DNA of 64,000 bases from Prevotella sp. UBA3675 (GTDB lineage: Bacteria; Bacteroidota; Bacteroidia; Bacteroidales; Bacteroidaceae): NCBI GenBank assembly GCA_002372235.1, contig DFJI01000029.1:214-64213 (forward strand), written 5' to 3'. The notes beneath the pieces are model-generated. The model was not told the DNA's origin. It saw only the letters and a list, made by a program, of their open reading frames with translations, and did no database searches. Each line of letters opens with the position of its first letter. Within the stretch, counting starts at the first letter, position 1. The translations under genes were made by a program, and so were the position numbers. Of the stretch, positions 43,372-51,043 are shown one piece after another.

Positions 43372-43619
43372 GGTCGCTCCTGTATTTGTTGTTTCGGTAC
43401 TGGTATATACATCACGTCATCGCGTGTAGAGTTCAGCAGATCTTTCACGTCCATATCAAGCAGTTGTGCAATACGGTCAAGTGTTTGCAAGTCGGGCTGA
43501 GACGTATTGGTACACCACTTACTGATGGTGGAGTAGTTCTTACCCAACTGTTCTGCCAGCCACTTATTAGTTCTCTTTTTCTCTGCAAGAACCACTTTCA
43601 GCCTATTCAAATCTTTCAT
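43368..43619 (-). CDS. XRE-family helix-turn-helix regulator
   Basis: An 83-residue protein. KVVLAEKKRTNKWLAEQLGKNYSTISKWCTNTSQPDLQTLDRIAQLLDMDVKDLL contains a five-helix HTH with the recognition helix near STISKWCTN. It is the first gene of the restriction operon and overlaps hsdM by four bases, so it probably controls expression of the methylase and nuclease during establishment. Confidence 0.9.
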   Translation of the reverse strand: MKDLNRLKVVLAEKKRTNKWLAEQLGKNYSTISKWCTNTSQPDLQTLDRIAQLLDMDVKDLLNSTRDDVMYIPVPKQQIQERP

Positions 43620-43645
43620 GTGATAGTAATATTTTGAATTTGACG

Positions 43646-43676
43646 CAAATTTAGTGAATTTCTACCAAAACGCCAA
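43646..43676 (-). promoter_or_regulatory. promoter of the restriction operon
   Basis: On the minus strand TTG (43674-43676 complement) and TAAATTTG (43646-43653 complement) are 20 bases apart. The box lies 27 bases before the XRE start. Confidence 0.65.
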
Positions 43677-43822
43677 CAATACGACATCGGTTTTAATCTT
43701 TTTTCAAAATAATGAGTCTGAAATTGCACTTCTATTTTGAAAGTTCATATTTTTAGCGTAACTATCTGTATATTAAAGGGCTAATTTAATAATTTAATTC
43801 GGTTTTTGAAACCTAAACCACA

Positions 43823-43976
43823 ATGTGATGTAGTCTAAATCATAGCATGATGTAGCCAAGATTGCAACGTGATATAGCCAAAATCGTAGCGTGATATAGC
43901 CAAGATTGCAACGTGAGGTAGCCATGATCGTGACACGAGCTATTCTAAAACGCGGTGTGATTTATTCTGCGTCATG
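43823..43976. repeat. seven degenerate 22-bp tandem repeats
   Basis: Units start at 43823, 43845, 43867, 43889, 43911, 43933 and 43955. The core is close to ACGTGATATAGCCAAGATTG; units 2 to 5 are most alike and 6 to 7 diverge. There are no spacers, so it is not CRISPR. It lies about 200 bases upstream of the XRE gene in a 700-base gap with no gene. Confidence 0.75.
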
Positions 43977-43992
43977 TTGAGAATGATTCAAG

Positions 43993-44091
43993 AAAGTTTT
44001 CAAAACATCTGCTCCATCTGCTCCCATTTTGCAACGTGTTGCTAATCAGTTGAATAGCAGCGGAGCAGATGGTGACAGATGGGAGCAGATT
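43993..44091. repeat. left copy of an inverted intergenic repeat
   Basis: Begins with a 35-base block (43993-44027) that is the exact reverse complement of 47367-47401. The remainder has GGAGCAGATGG and GGGAGCAGAT, which pair with ATCTGCTCC motifs in the first block, so the element can fold on itself. It lies upstream of the glycosyltransferase promoter. Confidence 0.85.
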
Positions 44092-44153
44092 GTTATTCGC
44101 CCTCTATTGTGATTTTCTTCACTCCTAATGAACTCTTTTCCAAATATTATGTA

Positions 44154-44244
44154 TAACTTTGCGCTTCCTGCGCGAAGTTACTTGCACTCGGAAGAAAAAA
44201 CAAACACGTTTGTTTTGTTCTTCTCTCGTTTTTCCGTAACTTTG
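44154..44244 (+). promoter_or_regulatory. tandem promoters of the polyprenyl-pentose cassette
   Basis: Two -7 boxes, TAACTTTG at 44154-44161 and again at 44237-44244, the second with TTG 19 bases upstream (44215-44217). The first lies within a near-perfect palindrome (44155-44178) AACTTTGCGC / GCGCGAAGTT. The transcription start at the second decides the coding start at 44323. Confidence 0.55.
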
Positions 44245-44322
44245 CAGGCAACTTGCACTTGCTGGTTGACTTTTATAGAAGACTTTCCAGAGGTGCTAAG
44301 GGAAAAGACAAATCATGAGAGT

Positions 44323-45822
44323 ATGCAAAGAAGCAGTATCTATACTTACGTTCTGTTGTCGCTGGCGTTCATCGTCGTCAATGTCATCACGCTGGGCAAC
44401 CTGCCTTCTTGGATTGACGAAGTGATGATGCTCGACACGTCCTATAACATGGCCGTTCACGGGACATGGGAGACCACGGCCTGGTATCGTGTGGTCGGCC
44501 AATATCCGTTCTCAACCTATCCACCGCTCTATCAGATGGTGGCCACGGCATGGATATGGCTCTTCGGCGGCAGTCTGGTGGCAGTGAGATGTCTGAACCT
44601 GATTATCACGTTCGTGCTTGGCGGCATGTGTCTTCGCCTCATGAAACGGCACGGAGTGAGGCTGACAGCCTGGACGGTAGCCCTTTTCACCTTGTTGCTG
44701 TGGGGTACGAGCGAGATGGCGTGGATGTATCGCAACGGTCGGCCCGACATGCTCTGTGCGCTGATGCTCGTCGTCACCGTCTTTGCAGTCGATGCTTATC
44801 TGTCGGCAAAGTCGCCTGCGTCGCGTTTGGCGGTCGTTCTCTCCTCGGCCCTGCTCTTGTGTTCAGGCATTCAGGCCGCAGTCTGTCTCTTGGTTCTCTG
44901 GCTGTTCTTCTTCATAGCGGCTCAGGGGCAGCGACGGGTGTGTCTTCGTCTTCTCGGCTTGCTGCTGTCGGGCGTCTTGCTTGGGGTGGTCATGGTGGCG
45001 CTCTTCATGGCAGCTCATGGGCGGTTGGTGGCCTTTGCCAGCAGCATCGTCCAGTATTCAGCCACCTTGTCGGGCATAGCCTTGGCCGTGCTTCCCTGGG
45101 CTGGCGAGGTGTTCGGATTCTCAGCAGCCCCCTACATGCAGAAGTTGCTCGAACTGTCCACGGAGTCGAGTCTCAGCGAGCGCCTCGCCTTCATCGCGGA
45201 ATACCGAAGTTTCCTTCTGCTTTCAGTCACGGCAATAGCGGCATACGCATGGTTCTTCCGCCGGAATCTGAAAGCGCTGATGGGCGACAGGGGATTCCTC
45301 ATGTTGCTGTGTGCGCTCTACGTGCCTTTCGTCATGACCCTTGCCGGGCGGTTTGTCGCCTATTATCGCTGGATGGCCTTCCTCCCTTTGTTGGTAGCCA
45401 TCATGTCTATAGCAGTCCGCAGCCGATTGTGGCGTTCTGTGTTCAGTGTCGTAGCCGTGGTACTGACGGTGTTTGGCATCCGGTCGATGTCGCCCGACAG
45501 ACAGTGGGACTACGGCAACATGCGCTCTTTCGTGGAACGTCAGCATTTCAGATCGTCCGATGCAGTGGTCTGTCCCTTTTCAGTGTTCTATGAGATGAAG
45601 CCCGTATGCGATACCTGCTACTTCGTCGGTATCTTCCCCACCGAGTATTTAGGCCGGGTGGACTACATCATCGAGCCTCGCGGATCGTCGGACGGGTTCG
45701 ACCGCCCCATCACCGGCTATGTGGACAGACTGAAGACAGACTCTACTGTTGTGCTCACCGCCATAGACCACTGCGAGCATCCTTCACTAACCCTCTATCA
45801 AGTACGGAAAAAACATGAATAG
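44323..45822 (+). CDS. GT-C type membrane glycosyltransferase
   Basis: A 499-residue multi-pass protein (about ten to twelve hydrophobic segments) of the dolichyl-phosphate-mannose:protein mannosyltransferase/ArnT superfamily. The conserved acidic motif is in the first extracytoplasmic loop: LPSWIDEVMMLD (about residues 28-39). A polyprenyl-phosphate sugar would be its donor. The C-terminal 100 residues are soluble. An upstream ATG at 44128 is rejected since a promoter lies after it. It overlaps the next gene by eight bases. Confidence 0.82.
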   Translation: MQRSSIYTYVLLSLAFIVVNVITLGNLPSWIDEVMMLDTSYNMAVHGTWETTAWYRVVGQYPFSTYPPLYQMVATAWIWLFGGSLVAVRCLNLIITFVLGGMCLRLMKRHGVRLTAWTVALFTLLLWGTSEMAWMYRNGRPDMLCALMLVVTVFAVDAYLSAKSPASRLAVVLSSALLLCSGIQAAVCLLVLWLFFFIAAQGQRRVCLRLLGLLLSGVLLGVVMVALFMAAHGRLVAFASSIVQYSATLSGIALAVLPWAGEVFGFSAAPYMQKLLELSTESSLSERLAFIAEYRSFLLLSVTAIAAYAWFFRRNLKALMGDRGFLMLLCALYVPFVMTLAGRFVAYYRWMAFLPLLVAIMSIAVRSRLWRSVFSVVAVVLTVFGIRSMSPDRQWDYGNMRSFVERQHFRSSDAVVCPFSVFYEMKPVCDTCYFVGIFPTEYLGRVDYIIEPRGSSDGFDRPITGYVDRLKTDSTVVLTAIDHCEHPSLTLYQVRKKHE

Positions 45823-46705
45823 AGAAATCATTGCCCTGATGCGCCCGCAACAATGGCTGAAGAACGTCTTCGTCTTCATGCCCCTGTTCTTCGACCGCCA
45901 TGCCACCGACTGGAGCTATGTGTGGTCCTGCCTGTTGGCATTCATCGCGTTTTGTCTTGCCGCCAGCGGCATCTACTGCTTCAATGACATTCATGATGCT
46001 GAGTCCGACCGCCAGCACCCCGTGAAGCGTATGCGCCCGGTAGCCAGCGGTGCGGTCAGCAAACGGGCGGCCTACGCTGCGATGTGGGTGCTATGGACCA
46101 TGTCTTTTGCCGTGGCTGCCCTGTGCAGCTCGTATCGTGGCGGCATGCAGAGCGGTCTGTTGGCCACGCTGCTGATCTACATTGTCATGAACGTGGCCTA
46201 CTGCTTGAAGCTGAAGCAAATAGCCCTTCTTGACGTCTTCGTCATAGCCACTGGATTCGTGCTGCGCATCGTGGCAGGCGGACTGGCCACGGGCATCGTC
46301 TTGTCCCATTGGATTGTGCTCACCACTTTCCTGCTGGCTCTTTTCTTGGCAGTGGCAAAGCGGCGCGACGATGTGGCTATCTATGAGGCATCGGGCATAA
46401 AGGTGCGGAAGAGCGTATCGAACTATAATCTGGATTTCCTTAATCAGGCCATTGGCGTGCTGGGCAGCATCACTATCATGTGCTACATTCTCTACACCGT
46501 TTCCGGCGATGTCGTAGCGCGCATCGGCAGCCACTACCTCTATGTCACTTCGGTCTTTGTGCTGGCAGGCATCCTGCGCTACATGCAACTGACGCTGGTC
46601 AACCAGAAAAGTGGTAGTCCGACGAAGGTGCTGCTGCACGACCATTTCATCCATGCCTGCATTGCCGGCTGGATCATAGCGTTTTCAATCATCCTCTATG
46701 CGTAG
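45815..46705 (+). CDS. UbiA-family polyprenyl-phosphate phosphoribosyltransferase
   Basis: A 296-residue multi-pass enzyme with the decaprenyl-phosphate phosphoribosyltransferase features: RPQQWLKNVFVFMPLFF at the N-terminus, NDIHDAESDRQHPVKRMRPVASG (N57, D58, D61, D65 in the NDxxD-x3-D motif) and AKRRDDVAIYE later. It should add 5-phosphoribose from PRPP to an isoprenoid phosphate. A DprE1/DprE2 epimerase pair, needed for arabinose, is not next to it. Confidence 0.85.
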   Translation: MNREIIALMRPQQWLKNVFVFMPLFFDRHATDWSYVWSCLLAFIAFCLAASGIYCFNDIHDAESDRQHPVKRMRPVASGAVSKRAAYAAMWVLWTMSFAVAALCSSYRGGMQSGLLATLLIYIVMNVAYCLKLKQIALLDVFVIATGFVLRIVAGGLATGIVLSHWIVLTTFLLALFLAVAKRRDDVAIYEASGIKVRKSVSNYNLDFLNQAIGVLGSITIMCYILYTVSGDVVARIGSHYLYVTSVFVLAGILRYMQLTLVNQKSGSPTKVLLHDHFIHACIAGWIIAFSIILYA

Positions 46706-46716
46706 TCATTCTTGTT

Positions 46717-47349
46717 ATGGATAAGACAGATCGTCAACAAGTAGTGGCCGCCTTCGACTTCGATGGCACTTTGACCACGGCAGATACTTTATTATCCTTC
46801 ATCCGTTTCACGCACGGGCGATGTAGGTTTCTCCTTGGATTCCTGCGCTATGCCCCCTTGCTTCTGCTGATGAAACTGAGGCTTTATCCCAACGGTAAGG
46901 CAAAAGAGAAGGTCTTTTCCTACTTCTATAAGGGGACGACTTATGAGCAGTTTGCGCAGTGGGGACGAGACTTTGCCGACATAGCCGCGACGATGCTGAG
47001 CAGTGAGATGATGAAGACCCTCCGATGGCATCAGGCAGAGGGTCACACCGTTTGCGTAGTCACGGCCAGCATCGAGGAGTGGGTGCGTCCTGTGTGTGAG
47101 CGCCTTGGTGTCAACACCGTTCTGGCAACGCGCATCGAGGTGTCGCCCGATGGCCTGTTGACTGGCCGTTTCCTTACCCCCAACTGCTATGGGGCTCAGA
47201 AAGTGGTACGCTTGTTGGAAGTTTTCCCCGATCGCCAGACTTACCAGCTCTATGCCTACGGTGACAGCAGAGGCGACAGAGAGCTGTTTGCCTTTGCCGA
47301 TAAGGCATCTGCTCCGTCTGCTCCATCTGCTCCAGTTGTAACCGATTAG
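46717..47349 (+). CDS. HAD-IB family phosphatase
   Basis: A 210-residue cytoplasmic phosphatase with AFDFDGTLT (catalytic Asp14 and Asp16), VVTASIEEW (motif II Thr/Ser), and YAYGDSRGDRELF (motif IV). It lies 11 bases after the phosphoribosyltransferase gene; removal of the 5-phosphate from polyprenyl-phosphoribose-5-phosphate fits both family and place. The last residues ASAPSAPSAPVVTD are encoded by the right inverted repeat, so the C-terminus may have been extended by that element. Confidence 0.85.
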   Translation: MDKTDRQQVVAAFDFDGTLTTADTLLSFIRFTHGRCRFLLGFLRYAPLLLLMKLRLYPNGKAKEKVFSYFYKGTTYEQFAQWGRDFADIAATMLSSEMMKTLRWHQAEGHTVCVVTASIEEWVRPVCERLGVNTVLATRIEVSPDGLLTGRFLTPNCYGAQKVVRLLEVFPDRQTYQLYAYGDSRGDRELFAFADKASAPSAPSAPVVTD

Positions 47350-47401
47350 CCGTCAGCGCGTTACGAATGGGAGCAGATGGAGCAGATGTTTTGAAAACTT
47401 T
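47305..47401. repeat. right copy of the inverted intergenic repeat
   Basis: Its last 35 bases (47367-47401) match the first 35 of the left copy (43993-44027) in reverse. Its first part (47305-47333) has three CTGCTCC units that encode Ser-Ala-Pro at the phosphatase C-terminus. The arms can pair with each other and a TTTTGAAAACTTTTTT tail follows, so it may also act as a terminator. Confidence 0.85.
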
Positions 47402-47441
47402 TTTCGATAACCCCAAAAAATAATTAAAACAAACAAGAGAC

Positions 47442-47912
47442 ATGAAAAGAATGATGAAATGGGCGTTTGCCGCCACCCTCGTATGCGGCATGACTATGCT
47501 GAGCAGCTGCAAGAAAGCTAATACAGATAGTGACAATCAGGTGCAGGAAGAAGTAGTGTCAGCCGAGCTGATACGCACCAGCCAGAGTTGGGACGGCGTG
47601 GAGCTGCCCGACTATCTGCAAGGACGGCCAGAGCTGGTGGCTATGAAGTATGTGTTCCCTGCCGGAAAGAAGCTGGGCTGGCACCATCATCCCGTGATGA
47701 ACTACGGCATCCTGGTGCAGGGCGAACTGACCATCATCGGACAGGACGGTAAGGAGAAGGTTGTGCATGAGGGCGAGCCCGTTGTAGAGATGGTGAACAC
47801 CATACACCACGGCGAGAACCGAGGCAACAAGCCCGTCATCCTCTACATGTTCTATCTCTCACAGAAAGGGCTGCCCCTGGCTGTGCAGCATCCTGAGATT
47901 CCCCTGGAGTAG
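47442..47912 (+). CDS. cupin-domain lipoprotein
   Basis: A 156-residue lipoprotein with lipobox LSSC (Cys23) and signal peptide MKRMMKWAFAATLVCGMTML. The mature part is a single small beta-barrel with the cupin motif HHHPVMNYGILVQGELTIIG (metal-binding His cluster) and HHGENRGNKPVILYMFYLS. Metal-dependent activity is likely but substrate is unknown. It converges on menD, ending 17 bases before it. Confidence 0.85.
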   Translation: MKRMMKWAFAATLVCGMTMLSSCKKANTDSDNQVQEEVVSAELIRTSQSWDGVELPDYLQGRPELVAMKYVFPAGKKLGWHHHPVMNYGILVQGELTIIGQDGKEKVVHEGEPVVEMVNTIHHGENRGNKPVILYMFYLSQKGLPLAVQHPEIPLE

Positions 47913-47929
47913 GCCCGGTCTCAAAAGCT

Positions 47930-49462
47930 TTAAGAGAGACTGTCGTAGTAAGCTCTGTAGTTGTGCTCATCGGCCTGATGACTGGTGAGCACTTCGAGTA
48001 TCATGGGGCGCGACAGCTCGGCAGTGAGCAGGAGCTGGATGCCTTGTCTCAGTTCGTCCATGTTTGACGCAGGCTGATAGTAGATGTCGTTCTCCATGCA
48101 GATACCGGCAGCAACGGTCTTGTGCTCAGCGGCTACGAGTCGGTCGCGGGCCGGGCTCTTTTCCAGTCCCTTCAGCAGATTGAAGATGCCGCCTCGACCG
48201 TTGTTGAGCAGCAGGATGCGCAGTCGCCCGTCGAGCTCGCTGTTCCAGAGGGCGTTCTGATCGTAGAAGAAGCTCAGGTCGCCCGTGATGCAATAGACGG
48301 GACGGTCGGCCACGAGCGAGAATCCGGCTGCCGTGGAGAGCGAGCCTTCGATACCGTTGACGCCCCGATTGCAGTACACCGTCTCGCGGGCATAGATGTT
48401 GGCCAGTCGGATGGCGGTGCTGTTGGCATAGTGCCGATAGCCGGGGGCGGCCTGCTGTTCAAAGTATTTCACGGCAGCCATGTTTGAGAAGGTGGGCTCG
48501 AACTGGCGTGCATGTTGCTGCACGCGCTGCAACAACTCCTGCCACAGCATGACGAAGGGATGGGGCTCTTGCTCGAGCATGAAGCGAATGTAGTCGGCCA
48601 CCATCTCGCCGTCTCCCTGAATCACATTGGTCAGATTCATGAACGTGTCGTTGACCTCGCCTGTGGGGTTGACAATCCACGTCTGTTTGGCTTTGCGCAG
48701 GAAGTGCTTCAGCCGCTTGCTCACGATGGAGCCGCCTGTGTAGAGCACGAAGTCGGGCACGTAGCGCTCGTCGTCGCCTATCAAGCAGACGGCCTCGTCC
48801 ATGCCCGGGTTCATGGGCTGTCCGCTGATGAGCATGGGGCGCTCGGCCTGGCGGAACATGTGGGCGATGTGGTTGAGCATGACAGCCGACACGTCGGCCT
48901 GCTGCCACTCAATGCGGCGCTCCTGCGGCAGTGCCTCGGTGGTGAAGTCGAACAGCGGCTCACTGATGGGCACGTTGATGTGTACGGGGCCGTCCTTCTT
49001 GAGCAGTGCCTCGTTCACGAGTCGGTTGCAGTGCCAGCGCTCGGTGGCATCGTGGGGCTCGGGCAGGGTGACAGCCTTGCTGACGAAACGCCCCAGGGCG
49101 TCGGGCTGCGGCAGTGTCTGGCCGTCGAGCTGGTCAATCCATGCCGCAGGGCGGTCGGCTGACACCACTACGAGCGGGCGATGCTGATAGTAGGCTTCGG
49201 CTACGGCAGGCACCACGTTGAGCAGGGCCGTGCCGCTGGTGACACAGACCACTACGGGCTGCTGCAACATCTGCGTCATGCCGAGGGCATAGAAGCCAGC
49301 CGAACGCTCGTCGGTGACAGCATGGCACGTGATAGAGGGACACTCGTTCAGATTGTGAACAATGGGGGCATTGCGACTACCCGGACATACCACGGCATGA
49401 CGAATGCCATGAGCCACGAGCAGGGCAGTCAGGATATTGACGTTTTCTTTATTTGAATACAT
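47930..49462 (-). CDS. menD: 2-succinyl-5-enolpyruvyl-6-hydroxy-3-cyclohexene-1-carboxylate synthase
   Basis: Thiamine-diphosphate-dependent condensation of isochorismate and 2-oxoglutarate in menaquinone synthesis. The chosen start (MYSNKENVNILTALLVAHGIRHAVVCPGSRNAPIV) gives 510 residues; a longer frame from 49627 overlaps menF and has no family similarity. Motifs include VTDERSAGFYALGM, CVTSGTALLNVVPAVAEAYY, VSADRPAAWIDQLDGQTLPQ and NRGVNGIEGSLSTAAGFS, with CITGDLSFFYDQNALWN for ThDP binding. Downstream of menF. Confidence 0.95.
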   Translation of the reverse strand: MYSNKENVNILTALLVAHGIRHAVVCPGSRNAPIVHNLNECPSITCHAVTDERSAGFYALGMTQMLQQPVVVCVTSGTALLNVVPAVAEAYYQHRPLVVVSADRPAAWIDQLDGQTLPQPDALGRFVSKAVTLPEPHDATERWHCNRLVNEALLKKDGPVHINVPISEPLFDFTTEALPQERRIEWQQADVSAVMLNHIAHMFRQAERPMLISGQPMNPGMDEAVCLIGDDERYVPDFVLYTGGSIVSKRLKHFLRKAKQTWIVNPTGEVNDTFMNLTNVIQGDGEMVADYIRFMLEQEPHPFVMLWQELLQRVQQHARQFEPTFSNMAAVKYFEQQAAPGYRHYANSTAIRLANIYARETVYCNRGVNGIEGSLSTAAGFSLVADRPVYCITGDLSFFYDQNALWNSELDGRLRILLLNNGRGGIFNLLKGLEKSPARDRLVAAEHKTVAAGICMENDIYYQPASNMDELRQGIQLLLTAELSRPMILEVLTSHQADEHNYRAYYDSLS

Positions 49463-49468
49463 GGTGGG

Positions 49469-49498
49469 AGGTGAGAGGTGAGAGGTGAGTGGTGAGAG
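49469..49498. repeat. 7-bp tandem repeat between menF and menD
   Basis: Four units close to GTGAGAG run through the 44-base gap just upstream of the menD ATG. On the coding strand this is a pyrimidine-rich leader. Confidence 0.75.
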
Positions 49499-49506
49499 GG
49501 ATGACC

Positions 49507-50550
49507 CTAAATTCCTAAGAGGGATTTCATCGTCTGCATCTTGGCTTCGGTCTCCTGCCATTCCGACTCCTCGTTGCTGTCCTTCAGCAATCCGCCGCCT
49601 GCAAAGAGACGGTAGGCATCGGGACATATTTGCATGCAGCGCAGGGAGACGTAGAGGTGGGTGGAGAGAGGCGAGTGTAGGTTCATGGGACCCATGAATC
49701 CGCTGTAGTACTGGCGGTCGGTGTGCTCATGGGTGTTGATGAAGCGGAACGTGTCCTCACGCGGCAGGCCACAGACAGCCGGGGTGGGGTGGAGCGCATG
49801 GAGCAGATCGCCGATGCGCGACGCATCGGGTAGCGTGAAGGTGAAGTCGCTGCGCAGATGCACCAAATTGGCAGCCCTGACGGTGCGCGGCCCCTCTTCG
49901 TGAAAGCTGAGGCGCATGCGGCTCAGGGTGTCGGCTATGTAGGTTGCCACGTAGTGCTGTTCCTGAATGTTCTTTGTTGACCAGCGCATGGTCTCGCCTT
50001 CGCCTTGCAGCTCGTCGTCTTGCAGCTGCATGGTGCCGGCCAGTGCGATGGTGCGCCAATCGGAGCCGATGCCCTCCAGCAGAATCTCGGGAGTGGCGGT
50101 GAGCCAGTAGTGACCGTTTGGCAAGGCTACGAGCGCAACGAACAGACGCGGGTAGCGCCGACAAGCCAGCATGAAGAGACGCTTGGGGTCAATCGGGCGG
50201 TTGGGACTGAGCGTGGCGCTGCGTGCCAGGACAATCTTCCTGAAAGTGCCAGCCTCCAGCTGAGCGTGGAAGGCGGCGAAATCGGTGGCATAGCGGTCTC
50301 TGTGGAGCTGGAAACTGCTGACGGCTTCCTCCACGGTCGCAACCTCCTCGATGGGATGCTCGCTGATGTGGTCGGGCCGGATGAGCAGGATGGGGCAGCT
50401 GGGCGAGACTTGAAACGGAGCCACTACAAAGCCGCTGCGCCCGTTGAGCGCTGTGCAGGAATCAAACTGCTTGACATGGCCCTCGGTCTGCACCACCTCG
50501 GTGTAGGTCTGTGCAAACGGGAGACGGTAAAGTGCGAAACAACGGTTCAT
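49507..50550 (-). CDS. menF: isochorismate synthase
   Basis: A 347-residue chorismate-binding enzyme that makes isochorismate for menaquinone. It has TFRKIVLARSATL, GHYWLTATPEILL, TIALAGTMQ, STKNIQEQHYVATYIADTLSRM, HLRSDFTF and HPTPAVCGLPREDTFRFI, then YYSGFMGPMNLHSPLSTHLYVSLRCMQI and FAGGGLLKDSNEESEWQETEAKMQTM. It is short for the family at the N-terminus. It overlaps the upstream thioesterase gene by four bases. Confidence 0.92.
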   Translation of the reverse strand: MNRCFALYRLPFAQTYTEVVQTEGHVKQFDSCTALNGRSGFVVAPFQVSPSCPILLIRPDHISEHPIEEVATVEEAVSSFQLHRDRYATDFAAFHAQLEAGTFRKIVLARSATLSPNRPIDPKRLFMLACRRYPRLFVALVALPNGHYWLTATPEILLEGIGSDWRTIALAGTMQLQDDELQGEGETMRWSTKNIQEQHYVATYIADTLSRMRLSFHEEGPRTVRAANLVHLRSDFTFTLPDASRIGDLLHALHPTPAVCGLPREDTFRFINTHEHTDRQYYSGFMGPMNLHSPLSTHLYVSLRCMQICPDAYRLFAGGGLLKDSNEESEWQETEAKMQTMKSLLGI

Positions 50551-50963
50551 GGCTGACTGTGGTGCAGAATGAAGTTGGTGACTCTGACACTTGATATGAG
50601 TTGGCCTTGGGTGTCCTTGATGTCAACCTGCCACACGTGCAACTTGTGACCACCGTGCAGCAGTCGGGCGAATGCCGTCACCGTGTCGCCTTCGGCTACG
50701 GCCTTCATGTGGCTGCCGCTCACCTCAATCCCCAGGCACGTACAACCCTCACAGAGGGAGGCTGAGCCTACGCCTGCCACATTCTCAGCCAGTGCTAGCG
50801 AGGCTCCACCGCTCAGATAGCCAAAGGGCTGCCGGTTGCGCTCATCTACTTTCATGCGGGCCATACACGTATCGTCCTCGGGTGTGGAGATAAACTCCAT
50901 CCCGAGGGCGGTACTCATGTTAGGTCGTTGTTGTATGATTTGATTAATCTTTTCTACGTTCAT
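50547..50963 (-). CDS. hotdog-fold thioesterase, probable DHNA-CoA thioesterase
   Basis: A 138-residue PaaI-like thioesterase with LGMEFISTPEDDTCMARMKVDERNRQPFGYLSGGASLALAENVAG, where the Gly-rich helix and the nearby Glu (ALAENVAG) form the active site. In Bacteroidetes such genes precede menF-menD and probably release 1,4-dihydroxy-2-naphthoate from its CoA ester. This assignment rests on the operon position. Confidence 0.85.
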   Translation of the reverse strand: MNVEKINQIIQQRPNMSTALGMEFISTPEDDTCMARMKVDERNRQPFGYLSGGASLALAENVAGVGSASLCEGCTCLGIEVSGSHMKAVAEGDTVTAFARLLHGGHKLHVWQVDIKDTQGQLISSVRVTNFILHHSQP

Positions 50964-50974
50964 TATTCTTTTTA

Positions 50975-51043
50975 GTTCAGTACCATTTAAACAGTGAGTT
51001 CTCCTTATTTCGTTCAGTACTATTTAAACAGCGAGTACTCCTT
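50975..51043. repeat. duplicated 3' end of a ROK gene
   Basis: The 32 bases at 50975-51006 match 51012-51043 (29 of 32), which is the end of the ROK gene at 51020. Read on the minus strand the first copy encodes KENSLFKWY and a stop, very like KEYSLFK. It looks like a remnant of a further ROK copy. Confidence 0.75.

Noticed and set aside
43823..43976. CRISPR-like or iteron origin
   Set aside because: No spacers, no rep gene nearby, and the units are degenerate; reported only as tandem repeat.
44128..44322. N-terminal extension of the GT-C protein
   Set aside because: A promoter with both elements lies inside it (44215-44244), so it should not be translated.
49463..49627. N-terminal extension of menD
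   Set aside because: The added 55 residues come from the 7-bp repeat and the menF end, with no similarity to MenD proteins.
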